Source: Thermoplasmata archaeon (GTDB lineage: Archaea > Thermoplasmatota > Thermoplasmata > Thermoplasmatales > Thermoplasmataceae). From it: DNA of 34,766 nt. Made by a program: the position numbers and the translations under genes. The notes under the pieces were generated by a model, which saw only the letters and a program-made list of their open reading frames with translations, searched no databases and was not told where the DNA came from. The stretch covers positions 1-34,766 of the forward strand of contig JAKADM010000011.1 of the NCBI GenBank assembly GCA_021820525.1, in the 5' to 3' direction. Of the stretch, positions 1 to 7,390 are shown piece by piece. Positions within the stretch are counted from its first letter, which is position 1. Every line of letters starts with the position of its first letter.

Positions 1-1
1 T

Positions 2-334
2 GACATTGTTCTCAATGTTAAAACAACAGACAACTACACCTTCACCGTTAAGATAGTTGCCATTACTGATGGGAAACTGACATCTGCAAAGAGGGTTGAA
101 CTCAGAAATGCAATCCTGAATATGGTTGTTGAGAGAACAAAGAACATGGACTATTTCGAGTTTGCAAGATATGTAATGGCAGACGAGTCTATAAATGATA
201 TTCTCACCGGAGTAAAGGATGTATATCCTCTAAAGAAGCTGGAATTCAGGAAGTCTGAGCTTGTGGACACGGGAGAGAAATACAACTTCTCAGTTCCGGA
301 AACCCCTTCAGAGCCAGAACCCTTACAACAGTAA
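2..334 (+). CDS. rps3ae: 30S ribosomal protein eS1 (S3Ae), C-terminal part
   Basis: The reading frame is open from base 2 to the TAA at 332-334 and gives the last 110 residues of eS1; the N-terminal part lies before the window. The stretch DIVLNVKTTDNYTFTVKIVA and the following 'TDGKLTSAKRVELRNAI' are typical of the family, and the product ends in an acidic, proline-rich tail (ETPSEPEPLQQ). eS1 is a small-subunit protein near the mRNA exit region. A run of eight T at 335-342 follows the stop codon and could end transcription, although a tRNA gene begins at 345, so read-through into the tRNA is also possible. The family call is confident; the full length cannot be judged. Confidence 0.9.
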   Translation, partial: DIVLNVKTTDNYTFTVKIVAITDGKLTSAKRVELRNAILNMVVERTKNMDYFEFARYVMADESINDILTGVKDVYPLKKLEFRKSELVDTGEKYNFSVPETPSEPEPLQQ

Positions 335-342
335 TTTTTTTT
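335..342 (+). terminator. oligo-T tract after eS1
   Basis: Eight consecutive T follow the eS1 stop codon directly and precede the tRNA by two bases. Archaeal transcription commonly ends at T-runs without a hairpin. Whether it stops or only attenuates transcription into the tRNA cannot be told from sequence. Confidence 0.35.
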
Positions 343-344
343 GG

Positions 345-434
345 GCCGGGGTGGCTTAGTAGGTGGAGCGCCGGACTCATAAGAGTAAAATCTGAGAAAT
401 CCGGAGGTCTCGGGTTCGATCCCCGATCCCGGCA
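345..434 (+). tRNA. tRNA-Met (CAU), with a 17-nt intron
   Basis: It folds as a full cloverleaf. Acceptor GCCGGGG (345-351) pairs with TCCCGGC (427-433), with discriminator A434. The anticodon stem is CCGGA (371-375) with TCCGG (400-404), the anticodon CAT is at 378-380, and the T arm is TCGGG/CCCGA. The 17-nt intron is at 382-398, after position 37, and the mature RNA is 73 nt. CCA is not encoded. A G1-C72 pair argues against the initiator tRNA, so elongator Met is preferred. The Ile2 tRNA with a modified CAU anticodon is a less likely alternative. Confidence 0.9.
382..398 (+). other. tRNA-Met intron with bulge-helix-bulge splice signal
   Basis: Exon CTCA (376-379) pairs with intron TGAG (393-396), giving the 4-bp central helix. 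It is flanked by the 3-nt bulges TAA (380-382) and AAA (397-399). Cutting after the second base of each bulge removes 382-398 and restores the loop CTCATAA. This is the canonical substrate of the archaeal tRNA splicing endonuclease. Confidence 0.85.
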
Positions 435-539
435 TATTTAATGTCTTTTGATTCCGTCAAATCAGACAAATTTGGGTTGTCTTTTCTTACCTGAAATGGA
501 GGAATTCAAGGATCATAATGCAGAGAAGATCACTTAATT

Positions 540-596
540 CAATGAAGGATTCATTGCTTAGTGAAAAAGTATTAAATATATTAGAGTAATACTAAT
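540..596 (+). promoter_or_regulatory. permease promoter with DtxR-type operator and an upstream palindrome
   Basis: A TATA-like box TTAAATATAT lies at 572-581, 21-30 nt before the ATG at 602, as expected for a leaderless mRNA. Directly after it is ATTAGAGTAATACTAAT (580-596), which has the ATTAG-N7-CTAAT layout shared with the promoters at 3811-3835 and 7391-7407. A protein bound there would cover the transcription start. Upstream, CAATGAA-GGA-TTCATTG (540-556) is a second perfect inverted repeat with no partner elsewhere that I noticed. Confidence 0.65.
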
Positions 597-601
597 GTCA
601 T

Positions 602-2161
602 ATGCAAGAGACTAATCTTGAAGCCAGATACGAAAACAGGCTCAAAAGAGGCGAGGTTGGGGTATGGGGTGCAATTGCAGAGGAGGTATCTGCCATGGCG
701 CCCGCATGTGATTCTGTTGCATTTGTTGTTTCATCTGCTGCATTTGCGCTCATTTTGACCCCGCTTTCTTTTATTATTGCAACCCTTACAATGTTCCTTG
801 AGGTGAACACACTGTACCATCTTTCCAAAAGACATTCAAGTGCAGGGGGATATTATGGGTATATAGCCAACGCCTTTGGACCAACGCCGGCCGTCAGTGC
901 AGGTTTGATGTATCCTATGTATCAGATCGTCAGTACGGCAGCCATTCCTGTGTTTGTGGCAGGGGTGTTTCTGCCAGGAACTGCCAACTATTTCTTTCAT
1001 GTTGGTATGCCTGCATGGGTATGGATACCTTTCATCCTTCTATTCATAATCGTTCCAATAGCAATTGCAATCGTTGGTATAAGGCCACAGATGAAATACA
1101 TAAAATACGCCTCATTCTTCGAACTCATATTTCTTGCAGTCATTTCTGCTATAGAAATCATTAAGGCACCTGACAATACCCTGAACGTTTTCAATCCATT
1201 TGCATGGCCGCAATATAGTACCCAATTTGCAAAGAACGGAGGGGTTTTCGCAGGAGTGGGTCTTGGAATGATATTTGGACTTACCAGTTTCATTGGATAT
1301 GGTGGCTCCGCACCTCTTGGTGAGGAGGTGAATCACCCTAACTCCATAACAAGGTCTCTGACCGTGGGTCTATTGCTTGTAGGAATTGTCCTTACTGAGG
1401 TTGCCTATGCCCAGATAGTTGGCTGGGGAATACCAATGATTAAATCCTTTACTGAAAGTTCCATTCCAGGAATTATAGTGGCAGTAACATATACGGGCAT
1501 ATATGGTGGAATTCTGTTCACTCTTGTAGCATTCAATTCTGCCTTTTCAGATTCAGTGGCAATGCAGGCAAATGCAGGAAGGGTTTATTTTGCAATGGGA
1601 AGGGACGGTGTAATACCCCACTTCTTTGCAAAGATTCATAAAAAGTATGTCACACCCTCAAACGCACTTATTTTTGTTGCAATGATGTCTTCCCTTGTGG
1701 CCATATTGGCAACATTTGTAATAGCCTATGGGGGTGGTGTATCCCCAATTCAGCTCATATCGGGAAATGCAAACAGCCCTGCAGTTACAGCTTCTCTAGA
1801 AAACAGTTTTGACTTCCTCACAACAATGGCACTGGGTGGATTGATCATTACCCATGTAATGCTCAATGGCAGTGTAATGACAATGTTCAGGAGACTCAAG
1901 GAAAAGCATACGGGCATAATTGATAAGATAATCCACGTGGTTGAGCATTATGTATTTCCTACGGTGGCAACCATAGTATTTATATTTGTGCTGTATGAAT
2001 CCATAATACCTCCCGTATATCCCATAACGGAAGCCATTGCCATAGTGGCAATCTATTCAATTTTCAGTGCCGTTTACGCCATATACATGAAAATTACCCG
2101 ACCTGAGATAATGAAAAGGGCAGGAAAAAATGTAAATCTTGTGGACGAAGAGCACAGATAA
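602..2161 (+). CDS. APC-superfamily amino-acid permease
   Basis: A 519-residue, strongly hydrophobic protein with about 12 membrane segments. The N-terminal cytoplasmic stretch (GEVGVWGAIAEEVSAMAP) leads into helix 1, and 'SAGGYYGYIANAFG' near residues 80-93 matches the helix 3 region of the amino acid-polyamine-organocation family. It probably takes up amino acids or amines by proton or cation symport; the substrate cannot be read from sequence. The ATG at 602 is chosen because the TATA box at 572-581 is at leaderless distance. A DtxR-type operator overlaps the start of transcription, so uptake may depend on metal status, which is unusual for this family. It converges with the ABC ATPase gene, whose stop is only 5 bases away. 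Confidence 0.85.
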   Translation: MQETNLEARYENRLKRGEVGVWGAIAEEVSAMAPACDSVAFVVSSAAFALILTPLSFIIATLTMFLEVNTLYHLSKRHSSAGGYYGYIANAFGPTPAVSAGLMYPMYQIVSTAAIPVFVAGVFLPGTANYFFHVGMPAWVWIPFILLFIIVPIAIAIVGIRPQMKYIKYASFFELIFLAVISAIEIIKAPDNTLNVFNPFAWPQYSTQFAKNGGVFAGVGLGMIFGLTSFIGYGGSAPLGEEVNHPNSITRSLTVGLLLVGIVLTEVAYAQIVGWGIPMIKSFTESSIPGIIVAVTYTGIYGGILFTLVAFNSAFSDSVAMQANAGRVYFAMGRDGVIPHFFAKIHKKYVTPSNALIFVAMMSSLVAILATFVIAYGGGVSPIQLISGNANSPAVTASLENSFDFLTTMALGGLIITHVMLNGSVMTMFRRLKEKHTGIIDKIIHVVEHYVFPTVATIVFIFVLYESIIPPVYPITEAIAIVAIYSIFSAVYAIYMKITRPEIMKRAGKNVNLVDEEHR

Positions 2162-2165
2162 AATA

Positions 2166-2900
2166 TCAAATTCTTTTTTTTATGTCAGGGAGTTTGGAAA
2201 CAGCCTCCTTTGTAAATGAACCCACCGGTTCATTTTTTATTTTTTCTGGTGTGCCTGTTTCTATTATACTTCCATTTTTGAGCACACATATAAAATCAGA
2301 GACAAACAAGCATCTATTAAGATCATGATCCAGATAAATGAACGCGGTTTTTTCCTTAATATCCCTCATTATGTGAAGCAGATTGAAAATATTCAAAGAA
2401 TCCAGATAGGAAAAAGGTTCATCCATCACCACATAGTCGGGTTCCTGCGCAATTGCCATGGCATATGAAAGCCTCTGTTTTTCTCCTCCTGAAAGCACAC
2501 CAACATTCTTTGTGCCGTATTCTTTCCATGGAAGACCCACCAGCTCTACAGTTTCCCTTATGCCTGCAGCGTCAATGCCATTCAATCTTGCAGCAGTCTC
2601 AACATGCCACTCCACATTCTTTGCCGGGTTCAAAGAAATATAGGGGTCCTGAAAAACATACCTTACAGTTTTCTGATTCCTTTCGGGATTTCCATCATAC
2701 AATACTTCGCCAGAATCGGGAGAGTTGAATCCTGTTATGATATTCCCAAGAGTTGTCTTCCCTGATCCGGAATTGCCAAAGACTGCAGTTATGTTATTTT
2801 TCCTGAAAGAAATATTCACATTCTTTAATGCAAATATTTTTTCCCTTTTCCCATTTTTTATCTTCCAATAAAACTTATCCACCCCCATGAGTTCAATCAT
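2166..2900 (-). CDS. ABC transporter ATP-binding protein (Opp/Dpp/Nik type), canonical partner
   Basis: A 244-residue nucleotide-binding protein. Walker A GNSGSGKT is at residues 42-49, the Q-loop Q84 is in YVFQDP, the signature LSGGE is at 136-140, Walker B YVVMDEP is at 156-162, and a switch histidine sits in 'YLDHDL'. All catalytic motifs look intact. It resembles the second ATPase of oligopeptide, dipeptide or nickel importers but lacks the C-terminal oligopeptide-type extension. The start overlaps the preceding ABC gene by 8 bases, so the two are cotranscribed and probably form a heterodimer. No permease or solute-binding protein is nearby, so the membrane partner must be encoded elsewhere. 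Transcription should depend on the promoter upstream of 3789, which carries the DtxR-type operator. Confidence 0.85.
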   Translation of the reverse strand: MIELMGVDKFYWKIKNGKREKIFALKNVNISFRKNNITAVFGNSGSGKTTLGNIITGFNSPDSGEVLYDGNPERNQKTVRYVFQDPYISLNPAKNVEWHVETAARLNGIDAAGIRETVELVGLPWKEYGTKNVGVLSGGEKQRLSYAMAIAQEPDYVVMDEPFSYLDSLNIFNLLHIMRDIKEKTAFIYLDHDLNRCLFVSDFICVLKNGSIIETGTPEKIKNEPVGSFTKEAVSKLPDIKKRI

Positions 2901-3789
2901 TTAACCACCCCGGATATCGAATACATCTGTAGGAATGATCCCCATCCATAGAATAATCTATTTCATTCTTGCATACCTCCCTCATATGCAGACAGGTTTT
3001 TGAAGAAGGGCAGCCTCCCGAGACTTCATTATAAGTTCTAACAAATTTTTTATTTCTATTGTTAAATTCCGGTATGTAATTTACAAGATCATATGTGTGG
3101 GGATGGTGAGGTTTCTCCAGTATTTCATCCCATACCCCATCTTCTACTATCATTCCGTTATCCATCACATAAATTCTATCGCATATCTGAAAAACTGGAA
3201 TTACGTCATTACTAAGGAACAGGGTTGAAGTGTGCTCTTTCATTTCCTTTAAAAGCTTGAGCAAGCCAAGTGAACTCTCAAAGTCCAATCCTGTGGTGGG
3301 TTCATCAAGAATTAAAATTTCAGGTTCAACCAGGCATGCCATGGCAAGGACAACTCTGTGCTTTGTGCCATCGCTTAATTTTTCAGGCAATTCCTTAATT
3401 ATATCCATATCAAGATCCAGGTATGCAAAAATTCTGCGCAACTTTTCACTGTCATATTTTCCGCCCTTGAAAAGTTTCTTGAACTGGAATTCAACAGAAT
3501 ATTTAGGCCTGAGAATGTTCAGTGATTCCTGCCTGACATAAACCCTCCTCTTTTTGAATTCAAAATAGTTCTTTTTAGAAAATATGCTTTCCCCGTCATA
3601 ATATATGTCGCCATAGCTTCTAAAAAGTTCTCCTGCCAGTGCCCTTGCAAGTGTGGTTTTGCCTGATCCACTTTCCCCTATTATTCCAACAATTTCTCCT
3701 TCTCCAATCCTGATATTGATATCTTTAATTTTTTCAACATATCCTTCTCTATTCTTATAACCTGCACTCAGGTTTGAAATCTGGAGCAT
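2893..3789 (-). CDS. ABC transporter ATP-binding protein (OppD/DppD type), degenerate ATPase sites
   Basis: A 298-residue protein with Walker A GESGSGKT (38-45), Walker B ILILDEP (157-163) and a C-terminal oligopeptide-type domain beginning at 'PHHPHTYDLV' (227-236). Four cysteines (C260, C266, C273, C289) follow; in OppD/DppD relatives this region can hold an Fe-S cluster. Two motifs are off consensus: the signature is LSDGT (138-142) and the switch position reads LSND, with Asn194 where His is usual. The partner encoded at 2166-2900 is intact, so the dimer would have one normal and one weakened ATP site. It is the first gene of the operon. Substrate is unknown: peptide, metal chelate or siderophore are options, and the metal-type operator favours the latter two. 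Confidence 0.85.
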   Translation of the reverse strand: MLQISNLSAGYKNREGYVEKIKDINIRIGEGEIVGIIGESGSGKTTLARALAGELFRSYGDIYYDGESIFSKKNYFEFKKRRVYVRQESLNILRPKYSVEFQFKKLFKGGKYDSEKLRRIFAYLDLDMDIIKELPEKLSDGTKHRVVLAMACLVEPEILILDEPTTGLDFESSLGLLKLLKEMKEHTSTLFLSNDVIPVFQICDRIYVMDNGMIVEDGVWDEILEKPHHPHTYDLVNYIPEFNNRNKKFVRTYNEVSGGCPSSKTCLHMREVCKNEIDYSMDGDHSYRCIRYPGWLND

Positions 3790-3810
3790 TTTTAGGAATT
3801 GGCATTTCTT

Positions 3811-3835
3811 ATTTAAATATTAGTAGAATACTAAC
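3811..3835 (-). promoter_or_regulatory. ABC operon promoter with DtxR-type operator
   Basis: On the minus strand a TATA box ATATTTAAAT (3811-3820) lies 22-31 nt before the ATG at 3789. Overlapping its upstream edge, where TFB binds, is the plus-strand sequence ATTAGTAGAATACTAAC (3819-3835). Its inner TTAGTA-GAA-TACTAA is a perfect inverted repeat. The site shares the ATTAG-N7-CTAA pattern of 580-596 and 7391-7407. Confidence 0.65.
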
Positions 3836-3910
3836 ATAATTAGAATTACAAAACTTTAACAACTAAAATTTTCCAGGATTTGGTCGATAAATTTTTACGC
3901 CCATGTAATT

Positions 3911-5098
3911 TTATCCATTTAATAGTTCATTTTTAACACTTTCTGTGAATCTTAATCTGTATCTTTCAATAATCCAGTATGAAAAAACAAGAATTATGCA
4001 TGAAACATAGCCAGGGATGGTTACGATTAACCATAGCCATATGGAACTTAGATGGACAGAAAGGGCATATCCTCCAAAGAGTGGCCCTATGGATCTTCCA
4101 GCGGACATAAAGGCATTATAAATACCAATATTTGTGCCAATTCTTTCCTTTCTTGAAATTTCTGCGATCATGGCATATCCAGCAGGGAACGCCAGATCTT
4201 CACCAATGGTGAAAATAATTGTTGAAAGAATCAACTGCAGGAAATTGTGGTCAAGTCCAAAGGAGGTGTATCCAAGGGTATAGGTAAAGGATCCAGAAAG
4301 AAGGGAATAATAGGGTTTAATTCTGCTGGTAAGCAGGTAAATTAAGGGTTGGAGCATTATGACGAATATGCCATTCGTCATGTAAATGATTCCTATGTCT
4401 GTGTAATTTCCAGAAAGGACACCGTCTGAAAAAATTGAAAGAGTGACAGTTTCCTGTGCCTGGACTGTAAACAAAAGAAGGGCAGCAACGGAAATAATTA
4501 TGAGGGAAAGATTACTGGTTTTGAAGGACATTTTCTTTCCTGTCGTTACGGTTGTGTTTGAAACCATTAATGATATGAGAAAGGAGATAACAGTCATGAC
4601 AAGGGCATATCTGAAGAGGGCCCCAAAACCATAGGTTTCAATGATATAACCTCCTATGGCCGGGCCGAATCCCCAGCCAATATTGTTTCCAACCCTGATT
4701 ATGGAAAAGCCCTTTAACTGTACAGAACTTGAATTTGATACAAGGGCATTGGCGGAAGGGGACTGAAAGGCATTGACCATCATGAGAATGGAAACAAATA
4801 TGAAATAGTTCTGGAAATCATTGCTTATTCCATGAAAAATTGAGAGCAGTGCCATTAAAACTACAATTATTCCACCGGTTGAAACAAAAATATATTTGTG
4901 TCCAAACCTGTCACCAAGCCTTCCTCCTGCGATCTGGCCGAAGGATGAAAGGCTTCCCCCTACAAAGAAAAGAACGGCTGAAAAAAATACTGGCATACCC
5001 AGATAAATTGTTATGTAAATTGAGCTGAATATCCATATGGTTGAATAGGAAAGGGATCTGAAGATTGACGCAAGTGTAACTGTCCTGACGTTATCCAT
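3911..5098 (-). CDS. MFS transporter
   Basis: A 395-residue protein with about 12 hydrophobic segments in two halves and the short loop 'GGRLGDRFGHKY' between helices 2 and 3, which matches the MFS A-motif GxLaDrxGrk. It is probably a proton-coupled carrier or drug/metabolite exporter; the substrate is unknown. It lies downstream of, and on the same strand as, the Lrp-type gene, but about 300 AT-rich bases separate them, so a promoter of its own is likely. It lies upstream of the ABC ATPase operon, with about 120 bases between. The ATG at 5098 is taken as start. No copy of the DtxR-type motif was found in front of it. Confidence 0.85.
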   Translation of the reverse strand: MDNVRTVTLASIFRSLSYSTIWIFSSIYITIYLGMPVFFSAVLFFVGGSLSSFGQIAGGRLGDRFGHKYIFVSTGGIIVVLMALLSIFHGISNDFQNYFIFVSILMMVNAFQSPSANALVSNSSSVQLKGFSIIRVGNNIGWGFGPAIGGYIIETYGFGALFRYALVMTVISFLISLMVSNTTVTTGKKMSFKTSNLSLIIISVAALLLFTVQAQETVTLSIFSDGVLSGNYTDIGIIYMTNGIFVIMLQPLIYLLTSRIKPYYSLLSGSFTYTLGYTSFGLDHNFLQLILSTIIFTIGEDLAFPAGYAMIAEISRKERIGTNIGIYNAFMSAGRSIGPLFGGYALSVHLSSIWLWLIVTIPGYVSCIILVFSYWIIERYRLRFTESVKNELLNG

Positions 5099-5396
5099 AA
5101 AATTTCTTAATCCCTGCTATGATATGTTACTACTTAAATCTATTAAAGCTGCAAAATGTAAGGTTAAATTGAATAAAATATTTTTTTAAAACAAATTCCG
5201 GTTTATTCAGGTTAAGATTAACAAACTCCACTGGATTGGGAAAATTTAACATTAAACCACTGAAAAAGCCATCCCTTCAATATTTTATCATTAAAAATTG
5301 AATTATAGATATTTTTTATGATGCAAAACTATTCTTTTTGAAAATAGGAAATTTTTCAATCTCATAGATATAAAAAAAGTGTTGAGATCAGAATAT
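5099..5396. other. AT-rich intergenic region, nothing recognised
   Basis: About 300 bases between the MFS start and the end of the Lrp-type gene. It is very AT-rich with several A and T runs. Apart from probable promoter elements for the MFS gene near 5120-5150, I see no reading frame, stable hairpin or repeat in it. Confidence 0.5.
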
Positions 5397-5828
5397 TTAC
5401 TTAACAACAGAAAACACACTGATCGTTTCGCTCTTTTCAACTCCCTCAATTGCCCTGAGTTTGTCCAGAACCAGTTTTCCAACCTCTTCGTTGCTCGCAG
5501 CCCTCACCTTGACAAGTATATCCCACTGGCCTGCGATGATGTAAACTTCCTCCACCTCTCTCAGCATGGAAATTGATTTTGCCACATCTCTCTGCGTAAT
5601 CTTGCCTGTGGGCCTGAATGATACGAAGATAAATGCTACAACCGGAATTCCTATCTCAGCATAATCAGGGACAACTGTAAATTTTTTAATTGTGCCCCTT
5701 TCGATCATTCCCTGTATTCTTTCATGAACAGTAATCCTCGGGATATCCAGATTTCTTGAGATATCCGCGATCTTATCCCTCCCTCTTTCCATCAGGTATG
5801 ACAGTATTTTTCTGTCTTTTTCATCCAT
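5397..5828 (-). CDS. Lrp/AsnC family transcriptional regulator
   Basis: Begins MDEKDRKILSYLMERGRDKI, the usual N-terminal winged helix of the Lrp/AsnC family, with the recognition helix around 'ISRNLDIPRITVHERIQGM'. A RAM ligand-binding domain follows ('PVVAFIFVSFRPTGK ... VYIIAGQWDILVKVRA ... IEGVEKSETISVF'). At 143 residues the length is normal. The ATG at 5828 is preferred over an in-frame TTG at 5837 because a TATA box (5849-5860) sits about 25 nt upstream and the family normally begins at this methionine. It is transcribed divergently from the asparagine synthetase at 5963, with a perfect inverted repeat between them, so regulation of that gene in response to an amino acid is a reasonable inference. 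Confidence 0.9.
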   Translation of the reverse strand: MDEKDRKILSYLMERGRDKIADISRNLDIPRITVHERIQGMIERGTIKKFTVVPDYAEIGIPVVAFIFVSFRPTGKITQRDVAKSISMLREVEEVYIIAGQWDILVKVRAASNEEVGKLVLDKLRAIEGVEKSETISVFSVVK

Positions 5829-5848
5829 GACAAGCAATGTCGTTATTA

Positions 5849-5860
5849 GATTTATATTTT
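5849..5860 (-). promoter_or_regulatory. TATA box of the Lrp/AsnC gene
   Basis: The minus-strand AT-rich element around AAAATATAAATC lies 21-32 nt before the ATG at 5828, the spacing expected for a leaderless transcript starting at that ATG. Confidence 0.5.
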
Positions 5861-5904
5861 ATGTATATCGTCAACTTTTTACGACCAAATTATAAATTAA
5901 TTAA

Positions 5905-5941
5905 ACAATTTGTCCATTTCATCGGACAAATTGTATTATAC
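5905..5941 (+). promoter_or_regulatory. perfect inverted repeat and TATA region before the asparagine synthetase
   Basis: ACAATTTGTCC (5905-5915) and GGACAAATTGT (5924-5934) are perfect 11-bp reverse complements with an 8-nt spacer. The AT-rich TATTATA at about 5935-5941 follows at once, and the ATG at 5963 is about 22-28 nt further on. A repeat of this length abutting a TATA box is a strong candidate operator, most simply for the divergent AsnC-like regulator. A DNA hairpin of no function is the alternative. Confidence 0.6.
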
Positions 5942-5962
5942 AAACACATCATAAGTTTATTT

Positions 5963-6895
5963 ATGGATACACAGGTTGTTTCGTTAGCTCTTGAAAGGTT
6001 GAAAAAGGAAAGTTTGAAAAGTGCACTGGAAATTAACACCTCGGTGAGAAGGATTATGGCTGAAACTTTGATCAGCAAGGGATTTCTGGAAGCTCCACCT
6101 GTCATATTTTCCATTGTAACTGATCCGCTTAACCATCCCGTATATGATCCCTCTTTCATGTATGGCGATTATAAATATTCACTGACAAAGAGCATGATAT
6201 TCCACAAACAGATTCTTGTTCAGGAAATTCCAAAGTTTTTCATATTTTCGCCAAACGTAAGGCTTGAAACTCCAGATAAGGCGGCATCGGGAAGGCATCT
6301 GCTTGAATTTACTCAGCTTGACCTTGAGATTAAGAACGCCCACAGGGAGGATTTGATGGAACTTGCAGAGGAGCTCTATGTTAAAACGATAGAATATGTG
6401 ATCAAGCATAACAGTAAGGCACTGGAATCTCTGGGAAGAAAATTGAAGGTTCCGGCGAGGCCCTTTAAGGTATATAAATATCTGGACCTTCAAGAGAAAT
6501 ACGGAGATGATTTTGAGGCAAAAATGTCCAGAGAATCCTCGGAGCCCTTCTGGATTATTGATATACCTCTTGAAAGCAGAGAGTTTTATGACAGGGAAAA
6601 GGATGACGAACCTGGCATACTTAGAGACATGGACCTCATCTATCCTGAAGGGTTCGGAGAGGCTTTGAGCGGTGGCGAAAGGGAATATAAGATAGAGAGG
6701 ATCAGAGAAAGGATCATCAAGAAAGGACAGACCTTTGAGCAGTTCCACTGGTTCCTTGAGATAGCTGAATCAGGGCTGGAACTGTCCACAGGCTTTGGCA
6801 TAGGAATAGAGAGGTTTGTAAGGTATATATGCGGGTTCAAGAGAATTGAGGATGTGCACCCATTCCCAAAGGTACCCGGGGAGCTTTCTCTATAA
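5963..6895 (+). CDS. asnA: archaeal asparagine synthetase A (AsnRS-related, no anticodon domain)
   Basis: A class II synthetase core of 310 residues starting MDTQVVSLALERLKKES. Motif 2 appears in 'FIFSPNVRLETPDKAASGRH' followed by LLEFTQLDLE, and motif 3 in 'GFGIGIERFVRYICG'; both closely match asparaginyl-tRNA synthetase. The N-terminal OB-fold that binds the anticodon is absent. Such truncated AsnRS paralogs in archaea (Pyrococcus AsnA is the studied case) make asparagine from aspartate, ammonia and ATP. The frame stays open upstream to 5837, but that extension has no family similarity and would span the TATA region and inverted repeat, so the ATG at 5963 is used. It is divergent from an AsnC-like gene. 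A role in aminoacylating or amidating RNA is possible but less likely. Confidence 0.8.
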   Translation: MDTQVVSLALERLKKESLKSALEINTSVRRIMAETLISKGFLEAPPVIFSIVTDPLNHPVYDPSFMYGDYKYSLTKSMIFHKQILVQEIPKFFIFSPNVRLETPDKAASGRHLLEFTQLDLEIKNAHREDLMELAEELYVKTIEYVIKHNSKALESLGRKLKVPARPFKVYKYLDLQEKYGDDFEAKMSRESSEPFWIIDIPLESREFYDREKDDEPGILRDMDLIYPEGFGEALSGGEREYKIERIRERIIKKGQTFEQFHWFLEIAESGLELSTGFGIGIERFVRYICGFKRIEDVHPFPKVPGELSL

Positions 6896-6973
6896 ATAAT
6901 CTGAATATGAAAGAAGCATCAGAAGTTTAAAAAATAATTTATCATAAATTCTTAAAAAACAATACACTTAACC

Positions 6974-7390
6974 TTATTCGTGAAACTGCTCAATTTTTCT
7001 CCCATGGGGGCATTTACTGGGTTTTCCAATCTTTTCAAATATGTTGTCTATACTTTCATGATCAATTAGAAAATCTATATTTTCACTGATCAGGCAGGCC
7101 CTGTCAAGATCCATCCCGTTCTTTACCATGAGCGTTTCAAGTATTCTGTGGTTTTCAACTATTTCCCTGTACCTCGAAATTCCACTCTTTGTCAGTACGG
7201 TCATGCCCTTTTCCCTCTCCACGTATCCCTTATCTTCAAGGCGTTTGAGTAGATTTAAAATTGTGGGAGGTTTCAGGGACATCTCATCTGAAATGTCCAC
7301 AAGCCTCACAGGAAACTCCTCGTCTATGTGGTTTCCAAGAATAATAAGGGCATCCCTTTCCTTTTTTGTAATTCTGATCTCATCTGACAT
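6974..7390 (-). CDS. DtxR/MntR-family metal-dependent transcriptional regulator
   Basis: A 138-residue protein with an N-terminal winged helix (residues 8-65, with 'ISDEMSLKPPTILNLLKRLE' spanning the recognition helix) and a dimerisation/metal-binding domain ending in the family hallmark CPHG (127-130). Candidate ligands are H81, E85, C99, E103 and H111. The usual C-x2-E-H cluster reads C99-x3-E103-N104, so metal preference may differ from IdeR or MntR. It lacks the SH3-like C-terminal domain, so it is the short, MntR-like form. The operator ATTAG-N7-CTAAT begins directly upstream of its ATG, implying autoregulation, and the same motif occurs at two transporter promoters in the window. It converges with the asparagine synthetase. 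Confidence 0.88.
   Translation of the reverse strand: MSDEIRITKKERDALIILGNHIDEEFPVRLVDISDEMSLKPPTILNLLKRLEDKGYVEREKGMTVLTKSGISRYREIVENHRILETLMVKNGMDLDRACLISENIDFLIDHESIDNIFEKIGKPSKCPHGRKIEQFHE

Noticed and set aside
5837-5962. N-terminal extension of the asparagine synthetase frame
   Set aside because: It has no family similarity and crosses the TATA region and the inverted repeat; the ATG at 5963 fits both family and promoter.
6179-6748. 189-codon open frame on the minus strand
   Set aside because: It lies wholly antisense to the asparagine synthetase gene, with no recognisable motif and no promoter.
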